Positions 14,853 to 24,200 of a stretch of DNA of 45,379 nt are shown here, piece after piece (position 1 is the first letter of the stretch; the number at the start of each line of letters is the position of its first letter). The DNA comes from Planctomycetia bacterium (GTDB taxonomy: Bacteria > Planctomycetota > Planctomycetia > Pirellulales > Thermoguttaceae), in contig JAUNSJ010000031.1 in the NCBI GenBank assembly GCA_030539295.1, forward strand, positions 1 to 45,379. Reading direction: 5' to 3'. The position numbers were made by a program, and so were the translations under genes. The notes beneath the pieces are model-generated. The model was given only the letters and a program-made list of their open reading frames with translations, had not been told where the DNA came from and did not search any database.

Positions 14853-15008
14853 GTTTATTCTACTTATTTTATCTAATTTTACTGATAATTATCAATGAGA
14901 AGGGGTGTCTTGGGCTTGGGGCGGAGCGTGGTCCGGTCGGTGGCGTGAACCGGGAAGAGACATTTTATCGTAAAATAACCGCGGTGAAAAAATTTTTTTG
15001 TCGGGTTC

Positions 15009-15037
15009 TTGATTTTTGATTGCGAATCGTGTATATT
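15009..15037 (+). promoter_or_regulatory. promoter of the aldo/keto reductase gene
   Basis: TTGATT (15009-15014), 17 nt, TATATT (15032-15037). The start near 15044 leaves an 80-nt leader to the ATG. Confidence 0.65.
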
Positions 15038-15123
15038 GATAAAAGACAAAGAGACGCGGTCTGACGGGAAGCGGTGTGCGAGGCCCGTTACGAACCGGCA
15101 GAAGCGACAGGAGAAGAGCAAGA

Positions 15124-16101
15124 ATGAAAAGACGTCAATTTTTAGAGCAGGCCCTGACCGGACTGGGCGTGGTTACTGCGGATAGTTTGCTGCTTGGGAG
15201 TAGTTGGGGGCAGGAGTCGGCGGCAAATGGGGCCGAGCTGCCATTTTCCACGGATCCGGTTGCCTTGGTGCGATTGACCGACGAGATAACGACGTCGCGT
15301 ATAGGTCTCGGGACAGGCGTGTGCGCGTCGATGCGGCAGTGTAATCTGACGAAAATGGATAAAGATGTGGCCTTGGATCTGATTCGTTTCTGTTATGATA
15401 GCGGAATCCGCTATTATGATATGGCCGACTTGTATAATACGCACGGGCTGGTTGCCGAGGCCTTGGCCGGTCGTCCGCGTGACAGTTATACACTTGGCTC
15501 GAAAGTCTGGTGTCATGCGGGAGGTCTGCCGGAGGAAGAGCGGCCGCTGGCGGAAGTTTCGGTTGAGCGTTTTCTCAAGGAACTCAAGACGGACTATCTG
15601 GATTTGGTCCAACTGCATTGCATGTCGAATGAGCATTGGGAGGCGGAACTGGCGGACCAGATGGAATCGCTTGAGCGTTTGAAGAAGCGGGGGCTGATTC
15701 GCGCGCACGGGGTTTCATGTCATGCGATATCCGCTTTGAGTAAGGCGGCGGTTAATCCGTGGGTCGATACGATCCATGCCCGACTCAATACGGCCGATAC
15801 GAGAATGGATGGTTCGTGGGACGATAATGTCGCAGTTCTTCAGACAGCGCGAGCAAACGGCAAGGGAATCATCATCATGAAGATTCTGGGAGAAGGGTCG
15901 ATTAAGGACCCGGAAGAGCGGCGAAAATCGACCGATGCCGTTACCAGGCTGGAATGCAAAAATGTTATGATTGTAGGTTTTGAAAAGCGGGAGCACGTAA
16001 CGGAGTTCCTGGATAACGTTGCCGCTACGCTTAAAGACATGGAACTTTCGCGTAAAGCGACAGTAGCCGGACGCCGTGGTCACAACTGGCGTATGGCGTG
16101 A
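15124..16101 (+). CDS. Tat-exported aldo/keto reductase
   Basis: 325 aa. The N-terminus MKRRQFLEQ followed by a hydrophobic stretch is a twin-arginine signal, so the folded protein is probably exported. The body is an (alpha/beta)8 aldo/keto reductase. The catalytic tetrad can be seen as Asp and Tyr in YYDMADLYNTHG, Lys in YTLGSKVW and His in DLVQLHCMSN. It reduces or oxidises carbonyl substrates with NADP(H); the substrate is unknown. GGAGAAGAG lies ahead of the ATG at 15124, favoured over the upstream frame from 15076. The gene is convergent with the UPF0210 gene. Exported aldo/keto reductase homologues are frequent in planctomycetes. Confidence 0.87.
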   Translation: MKRRQFLEQALTGLGVVTADSLLLGSSWGQESAANGAELPFSTDPVALVRLTDEITTSRIGLGTGVCASMRQCNLTKMDKDVALDLIRFCYDSGIRYYDMADLYNTHGLVAEALAGRPRDSYTLGSKVWCHAGGLPEEERPLAEVSVERFLKELKTDYLDLVQLHCMSNEHWEAELADQMESLERLKKRGLIRAHGVSCHAISALSKAAVNPWVDTIHARLNTADTRMDGSWDDNVAVLQTARANGKGIIIMKILGEGSIKDPEERRKSTDAVTRLECKNVMIVGFEKREHVTEFLDNVAATLKDMELSRKATVAGRRGHNWRMA

Positions 16102-16166
16102 CCGCGACGTGAGTGCGTAATAAAGGCGTGGCTTGTGGAGAACAAGTCCCAACGCCGCGAGTGAGG

Positions 16167-17552
16167 TCAGTTCCCGAGCGATTGGAGCGGGGCCGGTATG
16201 CGTCCGCCGAAGTGGACGAATTGTGTACTGGCTTCTATATTGCGAATTTCAAGGACAGGCGAGGCGCCGAAGAGTCCGCCGAAATTGACGCGGTCGCCTG
16301 CTTTACCGCCGGGAATGGGGACAAGGCGAGTGGCTGTTGTCTTGTTGTTAATCACGCCAATGGCCATTTCATCGGCCATAATCGCGGCAATAGTAGCCGG
16401 AGGCGTATCGCCTGGAATAAGGACCATATCGAGTCCGACGCTACAGACGCTGGTCATGGCCTCAAGTTTTTCGAGAACGAGATGCCCGCAATTTACGGCG
16501 TCGGCGAGCGTGGCGTCTTCGGAGACGGGAATGAAAGCGCCGCTGAGTCCGCCGACGGAGCTGGAGGCAAAGAGTCCTCCCTTTTTCACCGCGTCGTTGA
16601 GCATGGCAATAGCGGCCGTGGAGCCGGGCGCTCCGACCTTTTCAATGCCAAGGGTCTTGATAATTTCGCCAATACTGTCGCCGACAGTGGGGGTGGGTGC
16701 GAGCGACAGGTCGACAATTCCGAATGCGGTTTCCAGTCGTTCGGCCACCTCGCGACCGATGAGTTCGCCAACGCGTGTGACGCGAAAGCTGGAGATTTTA
16801 ATCTCTTCTGCCAGGTCGGAGAGTGTAAGCTTTTTCCCGGACTCGCGTGCTGCGGCGATACGTCGTTTGAGTGCGGAGTCGACCACGCCAGGCCCGGAAA
16901 CACCTATGTTTATAGCCGCTTCTGGCTCGCCCATACCCATATAGGCACCGGCCATGAACGGATTATCGTCGGGTATATTGGCAAAGACGACCAGTTTGGC
17001 CGCGGCAAAGCCGTGATTGGCGGAATCAGCATTGGCGATCTGGGGAATAATGTGGCCCAGACGATGCAGGGCATCCATATTAATGCCTGCTTTGCGAGAG
17101 GCGGCGTTAATGGAGGAGCAGACGCGTTTGGTCGAGGCGAGGACCTCCGGCAGCGCATCGATAACCGTTTGAGCCCCGGCGGAGATTCCTTTCTGAACGA
17201 GTGCGGAAAAACCGCCTACGAAGTCGACGCGGCACTCTTCCGCGGCCTGGTCGAGCGTTTGTGCCAGCTTAATGGCCGCCGAGGGGGTGTGGCCTGCCAG
17301 GAGTATGGCCGCTGGCGATATGGCGATACGCTTATTGGTGACCGGAATGCCATATTTCCCGCCTACCTCGTCGCAAACTTCCACCAGGCGGTGCGCTCGT
17401 GAGAGAATTTTGTGGTGCACTTTCTTGCACATTTGGTCTATATTGGCACTGGCGCAATCGTTTATATTAAGAGCCAGAGTAACGGCGCGCACGTCGAGGT
17501 GTTCCGCGTGCAGCATGCGTATGGTTGAAAGAACTTCATCTGTTTGTAGCAT
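16167..17552 (-). CDS. UPF0210 (DUF711/PFL family) protein
   Basis: 461 aa, the full length of the family. It starts MLQTDEVLSTIRMLHAEHLDVRAVTL and contains the hallmark segments NIGVSGPGVVD, SAFIPVSED and GIINNKTTATRLVPIPGGKAGD (here with a Val: GVINNKTTA). The family has a glycyl-radical-enzyme-like fold, but its reaction is not established. It lies 15 nt downstream of a UPF0237 ACT-domain gene; the pair is conserved across many bacteria, where the ACT partner is assumed to sense an amino acid. A long open frame on the opposite strand is a coding shadow. Confidence 0.9.
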   Translation of the reverse strand: MLQTDEVLSTIRMLHAEHLDVRAVTLALNINDCASANIDQMCKKVHHKILSRAHRLVEVCDEVGGKYGIPVTNKRIAISPAAILLAGHTPSAAIKLAQTLDQAAEECRVDFVGGFSALVQKGISAGAQTVIDALPEVLASTKRVCSSINAASRKAGINMDALHRLGHIIPQIANADSANHGFAAAKLVVFANIPDDNPFMAGAYMGMGEPEAAINIGVSGPGVVDSALKRRIAAARESGKKLTLSDLAEEIKISSFRVTRVGELIGREVAERLETAFGIVDLSLAPTPTVGDSIGEIIKTLGIEKVGAPGSTAAIAMLNDAVKKGGLFASSSVGGLSGAFIPVSEDATLADAVNCGHLVLEKLEAMTSVCSVGLDMVLIPGDTPPATIAAIMADEMAIGVINNKTTATRLVPIPGGKAGDRVNFGGLFGASPVLEIRNIEASTQFVHFGGRIPAPLQSLGN

Positions 17553-17567
17553 GAGAGGGCCTTTTTT

Positions 17568-18128
17568 CTATCGGTAAAGTCGCAGCTGGTTGGTTGCCAC
17601 GAATATGTTGTTGTGCTGAAGTCGAACCGTAAAGCCGAGATCCTGACCGAGCTCCTCCAGGTCGAATTGTAACTTTTGTATGTCGAGGTTTTGTTGAACG
17701 GCGACCTGACTGATCAGGACGAAGTCGCCTTCAGGTGTAAGATCCCCGTACAGGTCGAGTATATTGATTTCCTTGCCGGCGAGATAGGAGCTGAAAGAAG
17801 CGACGATCGATTTGCAGTCGGGCCCGGACGCGGTAATAACGAAGACGTCCTGCTGACTCGTCTCGGCAGGCGGGGCAACGTCGGCCATGGACTGAATCAT
17901 GGCCTGGCAGTCATCAAGGCCTTTACTGCGGAGAATCGTATCGCGTAAGTCGTCGATTTTCCACGCTTCGGGGAGGGAAAAGGTCATAATCAAGGTAAAA
18001 TAGCCATTTAGCACGGTTTGCGAGCAGGATTCTATATTGCCGTCGAGAGAAGCGATAGCCGCACTGACCCCGGCGACAATGCCAGGGCGGTCGTTGGACA
18101 TAACGTTAAGGACATAGCCATGTTTCAT
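17568..18128 (-). CDS. ACT-domain regulator (UPF0237/GcvR-like)
   Basis: 186 aa with two ACT domains. The first begins GYVLNVMSNDRPGIVAGVSAAIASLDGNI (shown by its NDRPGIVAGVSAAI motif, residues about 10-25). The second begins VFVITASGPDCKSIVASFSSYLAGKEINILD (motif ASGPDCKSIVASF, about 97-110). ACT domains bind small ligands, usually amino acids. It is first in a two-gene operon with the UPF0210 gene and has a good promoter 110 bp upstream. It resembles GcvR, but no glycine-cleavage genes are nearby. Confidence 0.85.
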   Translation of the reverse strand: MKHGYVLNVMSNDRPGIVAGVSAAIASLDGNIESCSQTVLNGYFTLIMTFSLPEAWKIDDLRDTILRSKGLDDCQAMIQSMADVAPPAETSQQDVFVITASGPDCKSIVASFSSYLAGKEINILDLYGDLTPEGDFVLISQVAVQQNLDIQKLQFDLEELGQDLGFTVRLQHNNIFVATNQLRLYR

Positions 18129-18239
18129 GTTTGTTGCTAACCTTTGTTTTTTATTGACACATCAATGGGTTCCGAACAGGGGGTACACCGCTGACAGGGC
18201 AGGCCAAGACCCGTTCCGAAACGGTTTATTTCTCTTCCT

Positions 18240-18268
18240 ATTCTATACATAAGAGTCGTTTATGTCAA
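18240..18268 (-). promoter_or_regulatory. promoter of the UPF0237-UPF0210 operon
   Basis: On the minus strand TTGACA (18263-18268), 17 nt, TAGAAT (18240-18245). RNA would start near 18233, leaving a leader of about 105 nt. Confidence 0.75.
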
Positions 18269-18349
18269 GCAGAACGGGGACAAAATGGCAAGCATTTTCG
18301 CTCACGAGACGCCATTGGCGAGGCTGTGTTTTGCGATGTCTGGTGTGTG

Positions 18350-18378
18350 TTGACAAAATCGATTTTTAATGTTATGAT
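18350..18378 (+). promoter_or_regulatory. promoter of the secreted glycosidase-like gene
   Basis: TTGACA (18350-18355), 17 nt, TATGAT (18373-18378), diverging from the UPF0237 promoter. The rest of this 398-bp divergent region holds nothing else I can name. The leader is about 140 nt. Confidence 0.75.
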
Positions 18379-18526
18379 AAGGAGGTTTACGGCGCAGACT
18401 CACAAGCTTTGAAAAACGTTTTTTAGAAATAAAAAGACGATAATATACATTTTGTACTGCGTTCCCCGCGTTGTGTCCCACCTATAACCATAAATTTGTG
18501 GCGTTAACTATGAAGGAGTGTCTGAA

Positions 18527-19897
18527 ATGAAGCGAAAAGTCTTTCTGCAGGGCGGAGTGATTCTTTGTTTGTCAGTGTTGTTTGTGTTGAGTTGCCTGAC
18601 GTTGTCGTATGGCGACGAGGCGAACGCGGGCGTGGCAGGAGCGCTCTACGATGAGTCGGCAACGGCAGAGTCACTGGGACTGGAGCCATTGGTTCTGCCT
18701 GACGATTTTTATCCGGTGTATATGTGGGACCACGATTGGGCACGGACGTATGCGACGATAGAAGAATCGCTTACCGGTATGGCCGAATGCGAATTGACAA
18801 CTTCCTGCTTTGTGCGAGCGGAAGATGTTCCGTTGTGCGAACGTTTGGGGCTGAAGTGCATGGTGGAAATCGGAGTCGATTGTCACGGGTTCAAGGAGAA
18901 GCCTGCGGAGGAAATAGAATCGTTGTTTCGGCCGGTAATTGAGTCCACACGAGAGAGCGAGGCGGTCATTGGCTATTATCTGATTGATGAGCCTGGTGCG
19001 GACGAGTTTGCGGGGCTGGCGAAGTGTGTGGCGGCGGTCAAAAAGCTTGCCCCGGGGAAATTCGCCTATATTAATCTGTTTCCCGGCTATGCGTCGAAGC
19101 TTGGCGTGGATGCCGTTTCCCAATTGCAAACGCACACCTATACGGAGTATCTTGAGCGTTTTGTTCAGGAAGTCCGTCCGCAATGTCTGAGTTACGATAA
19201 TTATCTGGTGGAATATTCCGAGGATATGGCCAACGCGGAGCTGGGTGCGGGATATTATAAAGACCTGCTGGAGGTGCGGCGAGTGGCGCGGAAGTACAAG
19301 ATTCCCTTCTGGAATATTGTCAGCAGTATGAGTATTACCGATAGTTCCACGCCGCCGAACGTGTCCCGTCTGGCATTTCAGGCATACACATCTCTGGCGG
19401 CAGGTGCGGAGGGACTGGGCTGGTTTCTGTATTATCCCGTTATGGGTTCCTATACGCCGGTGGGTAAGGACAAAGAGCGGACAATCATATGGGAATATTT
19501 GCGTGTAGTTAACAAACAGGTGCGTGTGCTCGGTACGGTCCTGAATCGCTACGAAACGACGGGCGTCTTTTTCTCCGAAGCGACTGTCGGGGCAGAGCTG
19601 CCGGTCATGCCGGGTCAAGTGGTAACGGAGCTTAATGCGGAATACTCGCATGTGGTCGACCCGGGCAAACGCCCGACTTGTATGCTGGGCGAATTTCGAG
19701 CGAAAGAGGGTCAAGGTCTGGCGTTCATGATAGTAAATCTGGATTTCTCACATTCAGTGAAAGTCGATCCGAAGCTGGCTGCTGAAGGGCGCAGCTTGCA
19801 AGTTGTTTCGCCGATTACCGGAAGCGTTTCTGGTGAGCGTCCGTCGAGCGGCTGGTGGATTCTTCCGGGGCATGGCATGCTGTTTATTGTGGAATGA
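18527..19897 (+). CDS. secreted TIM-barrel glycoside hydrolase-like protein
   Basis: 456 aa. A signal peptide is clear: MKRKVFLQGG, a hydrophobic core (LCLSVLFVLSCLTL), and a probable cleavage after SYG. The body looks like a (beta/alpha)8 barrel: EAVIGYYLIDEPG carries a conserved Asp-Glu pair at the end of a strand, the usual place of an acid/base residue. It also has the AGAEGLGWFLYYPVMGSY segment seen in GH42/GH-A-like enzymes, and a C-terminal beta domain ending GWWILPGHGMLFIVE. The substrate is unknown. I start at ATG 18527, with AAGGAG 9 nt ahead. Its 3' end overlaps the convergent mtaB gene by 14 bp. Confidence 0.65.
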   Translation: MKRKVFLQGGVILCLSVLFVLSCLTLSYGDEANAGVAGALYDESATAESLGLEPLVLPDDFYPVYMWDHDWARTYATIEESLTGMAECELTTSCFVRAEDVPLCERLGLKCMVEIGVDCHGFKEKPAEEIESLFRPVIESTRESEAVIGYYLIDEPGADEFAGLAKCVAAVKKLAPGKFAYINLFPGYASKLGVDAVSQLQTHTYTEYLERFVQEVRPQCLSYDNYLVEYSEDMANAELGAGYYKDLLEVRRVARKYKIPFWNIVSSMSITDSSTPPNVSRLAFQAYTSLAAGAEGLGWFLYYPVMGSYTPVGKDKERTIIWEYLRVVNKQVRVLGTVLNRYETTGVFFSEATVGAELPVMPGQVVTELNAEYSHVVDPGKRPTCMLGEFRAKEGQGLAFMIVNLDFSHSVKVDPKLAAEGRSLQVVSPITGSVSGERPSSGWWILPGHGMLFIVE

Positions 19898-21230
19898 GGC
19901 AGTGCGATTCGAGCTGGTCGCTGTTGGCGTTCCAGGAGTGTGGAATGGTGTCGACGAGTGTGCCTGGGCAGGGAAGGGGTACGGCTTGCGAATCCGGCGC
20001 TGGTGTGATAGTGGCCGGAAGATAGTGCTGTGTCGTGCCCAGGACACAGCTGTCTGCTGAATCTTCCACGAGTATTTGAACTTTTTGGCCAATAAAGTTT
20101 TTCGCGTATTGCGTGCGTAGTTCGTTGGCAATGGAATTCAGATGAGCGAGTCGTTCTTTTTTGACCTGGGGTGAAATCTGATTCGGCATGGCCGCCGCGA
20201 GTGTTCCCGGCCGGGCGCTGAAGCGAAAGAGATGGATTTTAGCAAAGCCGATTCGCTGACAGAGATCGCATGTATTCTGGAACTGCGAGTCGGTTTCTCC
20301 GGGGAAGCCGACGATAACATCGGTTGTCAGCGCGATTGTGGGTATGCGTTCTTTAATTTGTTCGCATTTTTCCCGGTAGGCGGCTGCGGGCCAGCGGCGT
20401 TTCATTCGGCTGAGAACGGAATCGTCGCCGCTCTGCATGGAGAGATGAAGTTGGGGGCATAAGACTTCTTGATGCGAGGCGAGGACGTCGAGGAGGTCAG
20501 GGGTCACTTCGACCGCTTCCAGACTGCCAAGTCGAACCCGAACTGGCAAGTTGGAAGCGAGAATCCGTTCCAGGAGCATGGCGAGAAAACTGTGGTCGCG
20601 TCCGATTTTTTCTTCGCGGAGAGCCAGGAAATCCGTTAAGGAAGTTTCACTGCCGCGTGCATGGAAATCGAGTCCGTAATGTCCCAAATGGATTCCGGTC
20701 AAGACGAGTTCACGGAAACCATTTTGAGCAAGCGAAGTCATTTCGGTTAAAACATCGTCAGGCGTGCGACTGTGCAGGTAGGGACGCACTGTTGGAATAA
20801 TGCAGTAGGCGCAACCTACCCGGCAACCATCCTGGATCTTGACATAGGCGCGATGGCGTTCGTCGAAGGAGCGAATGCCATTTTTCGGCGGCGGGACATT
20901 CAGTGAATGGAGCAGGTGGTCGAGATGACGTTTGTCGGTCTGGATTCGTTCCACGCCTTTAAGCTGTTCAAACGTAGCGGGATGCAATGTGGCGGAGCAG
21001 CCGAGAACGATGATTTTTGCCTGGGGACACTGCTTGTGCCAATGGGCAACCAGCTTGCGGCTTTTGGCATCGCTCTCGCTCGTTACGGCGCACGTATTGA
21101 CAATAACGTAATCGACCAGACTCTTGTCATCGTCGCATTCCTGCCATCCGGCGTCCAAGAGCGCCTGACGTATGTATTGCGTCTCGTATTGATTGACTTT
21201 ACATCCCAAGGTTGCCGTTTGAAATCGCAT
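19884..21230 (-). CDS. mtaB: tRNA N6-threonylcarbamoyladenosine methylthiotransferase MtaB
   Basis: 448 aa. A radical-SAM enzyme that adds a methylthio group to t6A37 of tRNAs. The N-terminal MTTase domain carries three cluster cysteines (TLGCKVNQYE, NTCAVTSESD, VLGCSATL). The radical SAM core has the CxxxCxxC motif GCRVGCAYCIIP near residue 140. The C-terminal region (IGQKVQILVED) is the TRAM domain. The pattern TLGCKVNQYE separates MtaB from MiaB and RimO. AGAAGGA precedes the ATG. It is last in a run of minus-strand genes from glycogen phosphorylase on, though the large gaps make a single operon uncertain. Confidence 0.93.
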   Translation of the reverse strand: MRFQTATLGCKVNQYETQYIRQALLDAGWQECDDDKSLVDYVIVNTCAVTSESDAKSRKLVAHWHKQCPQAKIIVLGCSATLHPATFEQLKGVERIQTDKRHLDHLLHSLNVPPPKNGIRSFDERHRAYVKIQDGCRVGCAYCIIPTVRPYLHSRTPDDVLTEMTSLAQNGFRELVLTGIHLGHYGLDFHARGSETSLTDFLALREEKIGRDHSFLAMLLERILASNLPVRVRLGSLEAVEVTPDLLDVLASHQEVLCPQLHLSMQSGDDSVLSRMKRRWPAAAYREKCEQIKERIPTIALTTDVIVGFPGETDSQFQNTCDLCQRIGFAKIHLFRFSARPGTLAAAMPNQISPQVKKERLAHLNSIANELRTQYAKNFIGQKVQILVEDSADSCVLGTTQHYLPATITPAPDSQAVPLPCPGTLVDTIPHSWNANSDQLESHCLIPQ

Positions 21231-21276
21231 TATGTCCTTCTGCCAATTCTACACTTGTCTGTTCGGTCCGCGTTTC

Positions 21277-24200
21277 CTATTTGCCATTAATGACAAATGC
21301 GATAATACGAACCGCACTGCCTGGGCCGGCGATGCTGCGGTCAGACGAAGTGACTTCGACTGTGTGTTTGCCTTCGGGAAGTTCGTCAGCGAACAGGACG
21401 GTACGCGGATAATGGAGCTGCGGACTGTAGCGTTCATGATACAGTTCCACTTTTTGTGAAGGTTGCCCGTCAATGGAAACATTCAGTGCACCGGCATCAG
21501 GCCCGGCCAAGACGAAGGCGCCCACAGCAGTCCCTTCAAATTCAAATTGACACACTGCCCCGGGTTGCTCTGCGTGGAGTATGTTGAGCGTGTTGTACTG
21601 ATCGCGGCAAACGGAACCCATTGCGGACCAGTCGGGGCAGTCGAGTTTCCATCCGTCATTGAACTGAACACGGTCGAAGGGCAGGAACATTCCGCGGTCG
21701 AGGCAGAAAGAGTCAATCGGGTCGGGCATGGTGTGGGCCGTGGGTTCGGATGCATCGGTAACAGCGACGTATTCCCACATGCCGCGCAGCAAGGTTTTAA
21801 TCATGTCGGCAGGGATTCGGTTGCCGGCCGGGGCAGGGTGCACGCCTCCGTATTGCTCCCAGGTTAATTGTCTGGAATCGATACGCTCAGTAACTTCCGA
21901 GGCGAGGTCAATTGTCGAAACGCCATAACGCTGTGCCACTTCGCGGTGCGCAGCGATACTGTCAGGTACCTGACCGGCGCGTATGCTGTCCATCATATCC
22001 TCGTTGACGAAGAAGGTCATAACAATATCAGCGTTGGGGCAGACGCGGCGAAGATGTCGAATAATACCTTCCATGCCGCGAATGGATTGCTCGCGGGAAT
22101 AGGCCGCGTCCTGATTGTCATTGACTGCGAATTCGACGAAGAAGAGGTCAACGGGACCGTGAGAGAGAACGTCACGTTCAAGACGCATGGCGCCGGTTAC
22201 GGAACAGGTTGAGGAGAGTCCGGCCGCGGTAAATTGAAACTCTGTTTGCGGAAAGGCCTCCTGAAGGAAATCGCAGACCATGGGCCGATAGCCGTTCATT
22301 TCCGTTATAGAACCGCCGAGAAAAGCCACATGCCCCTTACCATTTTTTTCAAAGGCGATCTTGGAATTTGCGTATTTGCCGCGAATCTCAATATTCCGTT
22401 GCAGTTCGTCGAGAATACTGTAGCATGCGATCACTTTCTCAATGAGGTCTTGCGGAACAAACCAGTATTGACACGAGGCTTCGAAACCGATTCGGGAATC
22501 TTCGCGGCAGAGAACAAACATCTCCTTAGCCAACTTTATTTCATCGCGGACCAGTGCGGCCATTTGAGAGGCGAGTTCCTTTTTTTGTGAATCCTCTGTT
22601 GCCGGGTCGAGCCATTGGTCACGCAGAATAATGAAGTCGGACTGGTTGGCAATACTGGAATAGACAAGGCCGCCAGCCCGGGTGTATCGAACCTGGTCCA
22701 GAGCTTCTCGTTGACGTTCGGGCGAAGCGAAGTCGGCTGCGGTTTGAAGCTGTTCGGCGGCGGCTAACAGGCCCGTACCTGCTTTGCGGCATTGAGAAGC
22801 GTAGACGTCGCGAGGATAGGGACCGCGCCACGCGTCAATCGAATCGAAGGAAAAGCAGACCATGGTTGCCCAGGTGGGCCACGGACGGAGACAGAGCTGA
22901 TTGGCAGGACCAAGATAGAATGGGCCGCTATAGACATTACTGGCTGGGCCGATGGGAATTTCGGAGAAAGCGGCGGAGGCGGTGGACCAGCCGAGGCGTG
23001 CCTGTTCGCGGCCTGCTTCCGTATAGAGGTCCGAGGCCAGGTCGTTAAGAATTTTATCCGTGTCCGGCTGTTCGTCCGTTGCAAACCGTTCGGCCACTTT
23101 CAGGTTCATGGACGGATAGCCGCCGAGCGACCAGCTCAGCATGGCGCCGTCCACACCATGTTCCGCGAGATTCTGGTAATGTCGGGCAACAAGGTCGAGG
23201 ACGGGTAGATAGGGAACACAGGGGAGTTCCCAGGTTGTATTGATTTGAAGCTTGGCGGCTGTTTTGAGTCCGGCGTCGCGTGCTGCTTGCCAGTGTCGCG
23301 CGGCGCGAGGGCCAGGCCCCGGTGCCGAGAGACTGTATTCGCCGACAGCGGTCGCGACTCCCCCCCGATTCAGAGGTACGTTCCATTCGCTAACGGACAT
23401 GAGATAAACATTTTTTGGTAGTTTTGCGATAATGTCACAGGCATCGCCGTGGCCTGCCCAGCCCCAATCCCAGACAAGGACCTTGGCGTCTGGTGCCGCG
23501 CGATGAACGGCCTCGGCCATAATACGATTCACTTCCGCTATGATCTCGGCGTTCGGCCGGTCTTTACAGCGAGGGCAATCGGCTTGCGGCCCGGCCCCAT
23601 GTGACCCGCAACTCGTGAGGTTTTCCGATGCGGTAATCGTGAAAATACCGCCCAGGTCCGGCACATTGCGAAAGAGTTCTTCCAGCGAATTGGACAGCCA
23701 TTCCTGAACTACCGGCGAGGAGGTGCACATGGCCTGGGACGCGCCTTCGCGCCCGCCAGCCGCCTCGGGATATTTTTCAAAAAAATCGGTCGGCATGGCA
23801 CGCGGTTCGTTCATATAAAGGTACACGTCAATATTGTATTGTTTCGCACGTTCAACGAGCCGACGCAGATTGGCAATGCGTTTCTCGTAACCTTGTCCCC
23901 ATTCGGAGAAGTGACCGCCGGCGACCAGGTCACGCAGTACGACGTGGAGCCAAACGCCATTAACACCGTCGGCCGATAGTTTTTGCAGTAGGCCATCGGG
24001 GTAGAGTTCGGCGTTGTCGTCCAGGAGCGGGTCGCCAAAAATGGCAAAATAAGAAAAAATGAATCGCGGGTGCCCCTTCTCGACGGCAGTCTTTTGTTGT
24101 GTACTATCCAGAGATTTCAGATCGGCAATAAAAGTAAAACGCGGTTCTTCCGGAATACTTTGTAACAGGCTGTCGGGGAATTCCGCATGCACAAGCTTTC

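Noticed and set aside
16113..17402. 429-aa plus-strand ORF
   Set aside because: Antisense to the well-supported UPF0210 gene; its Gly/Asn/Asp-rich composition is typical of a coding shadow.
18671..19714. 347-aa minus-strand ORF
   Set aside because: Antisense shadow of the secreted glycosidase-like gene, with Arg/His/Gln-rich composition and no signal or site.
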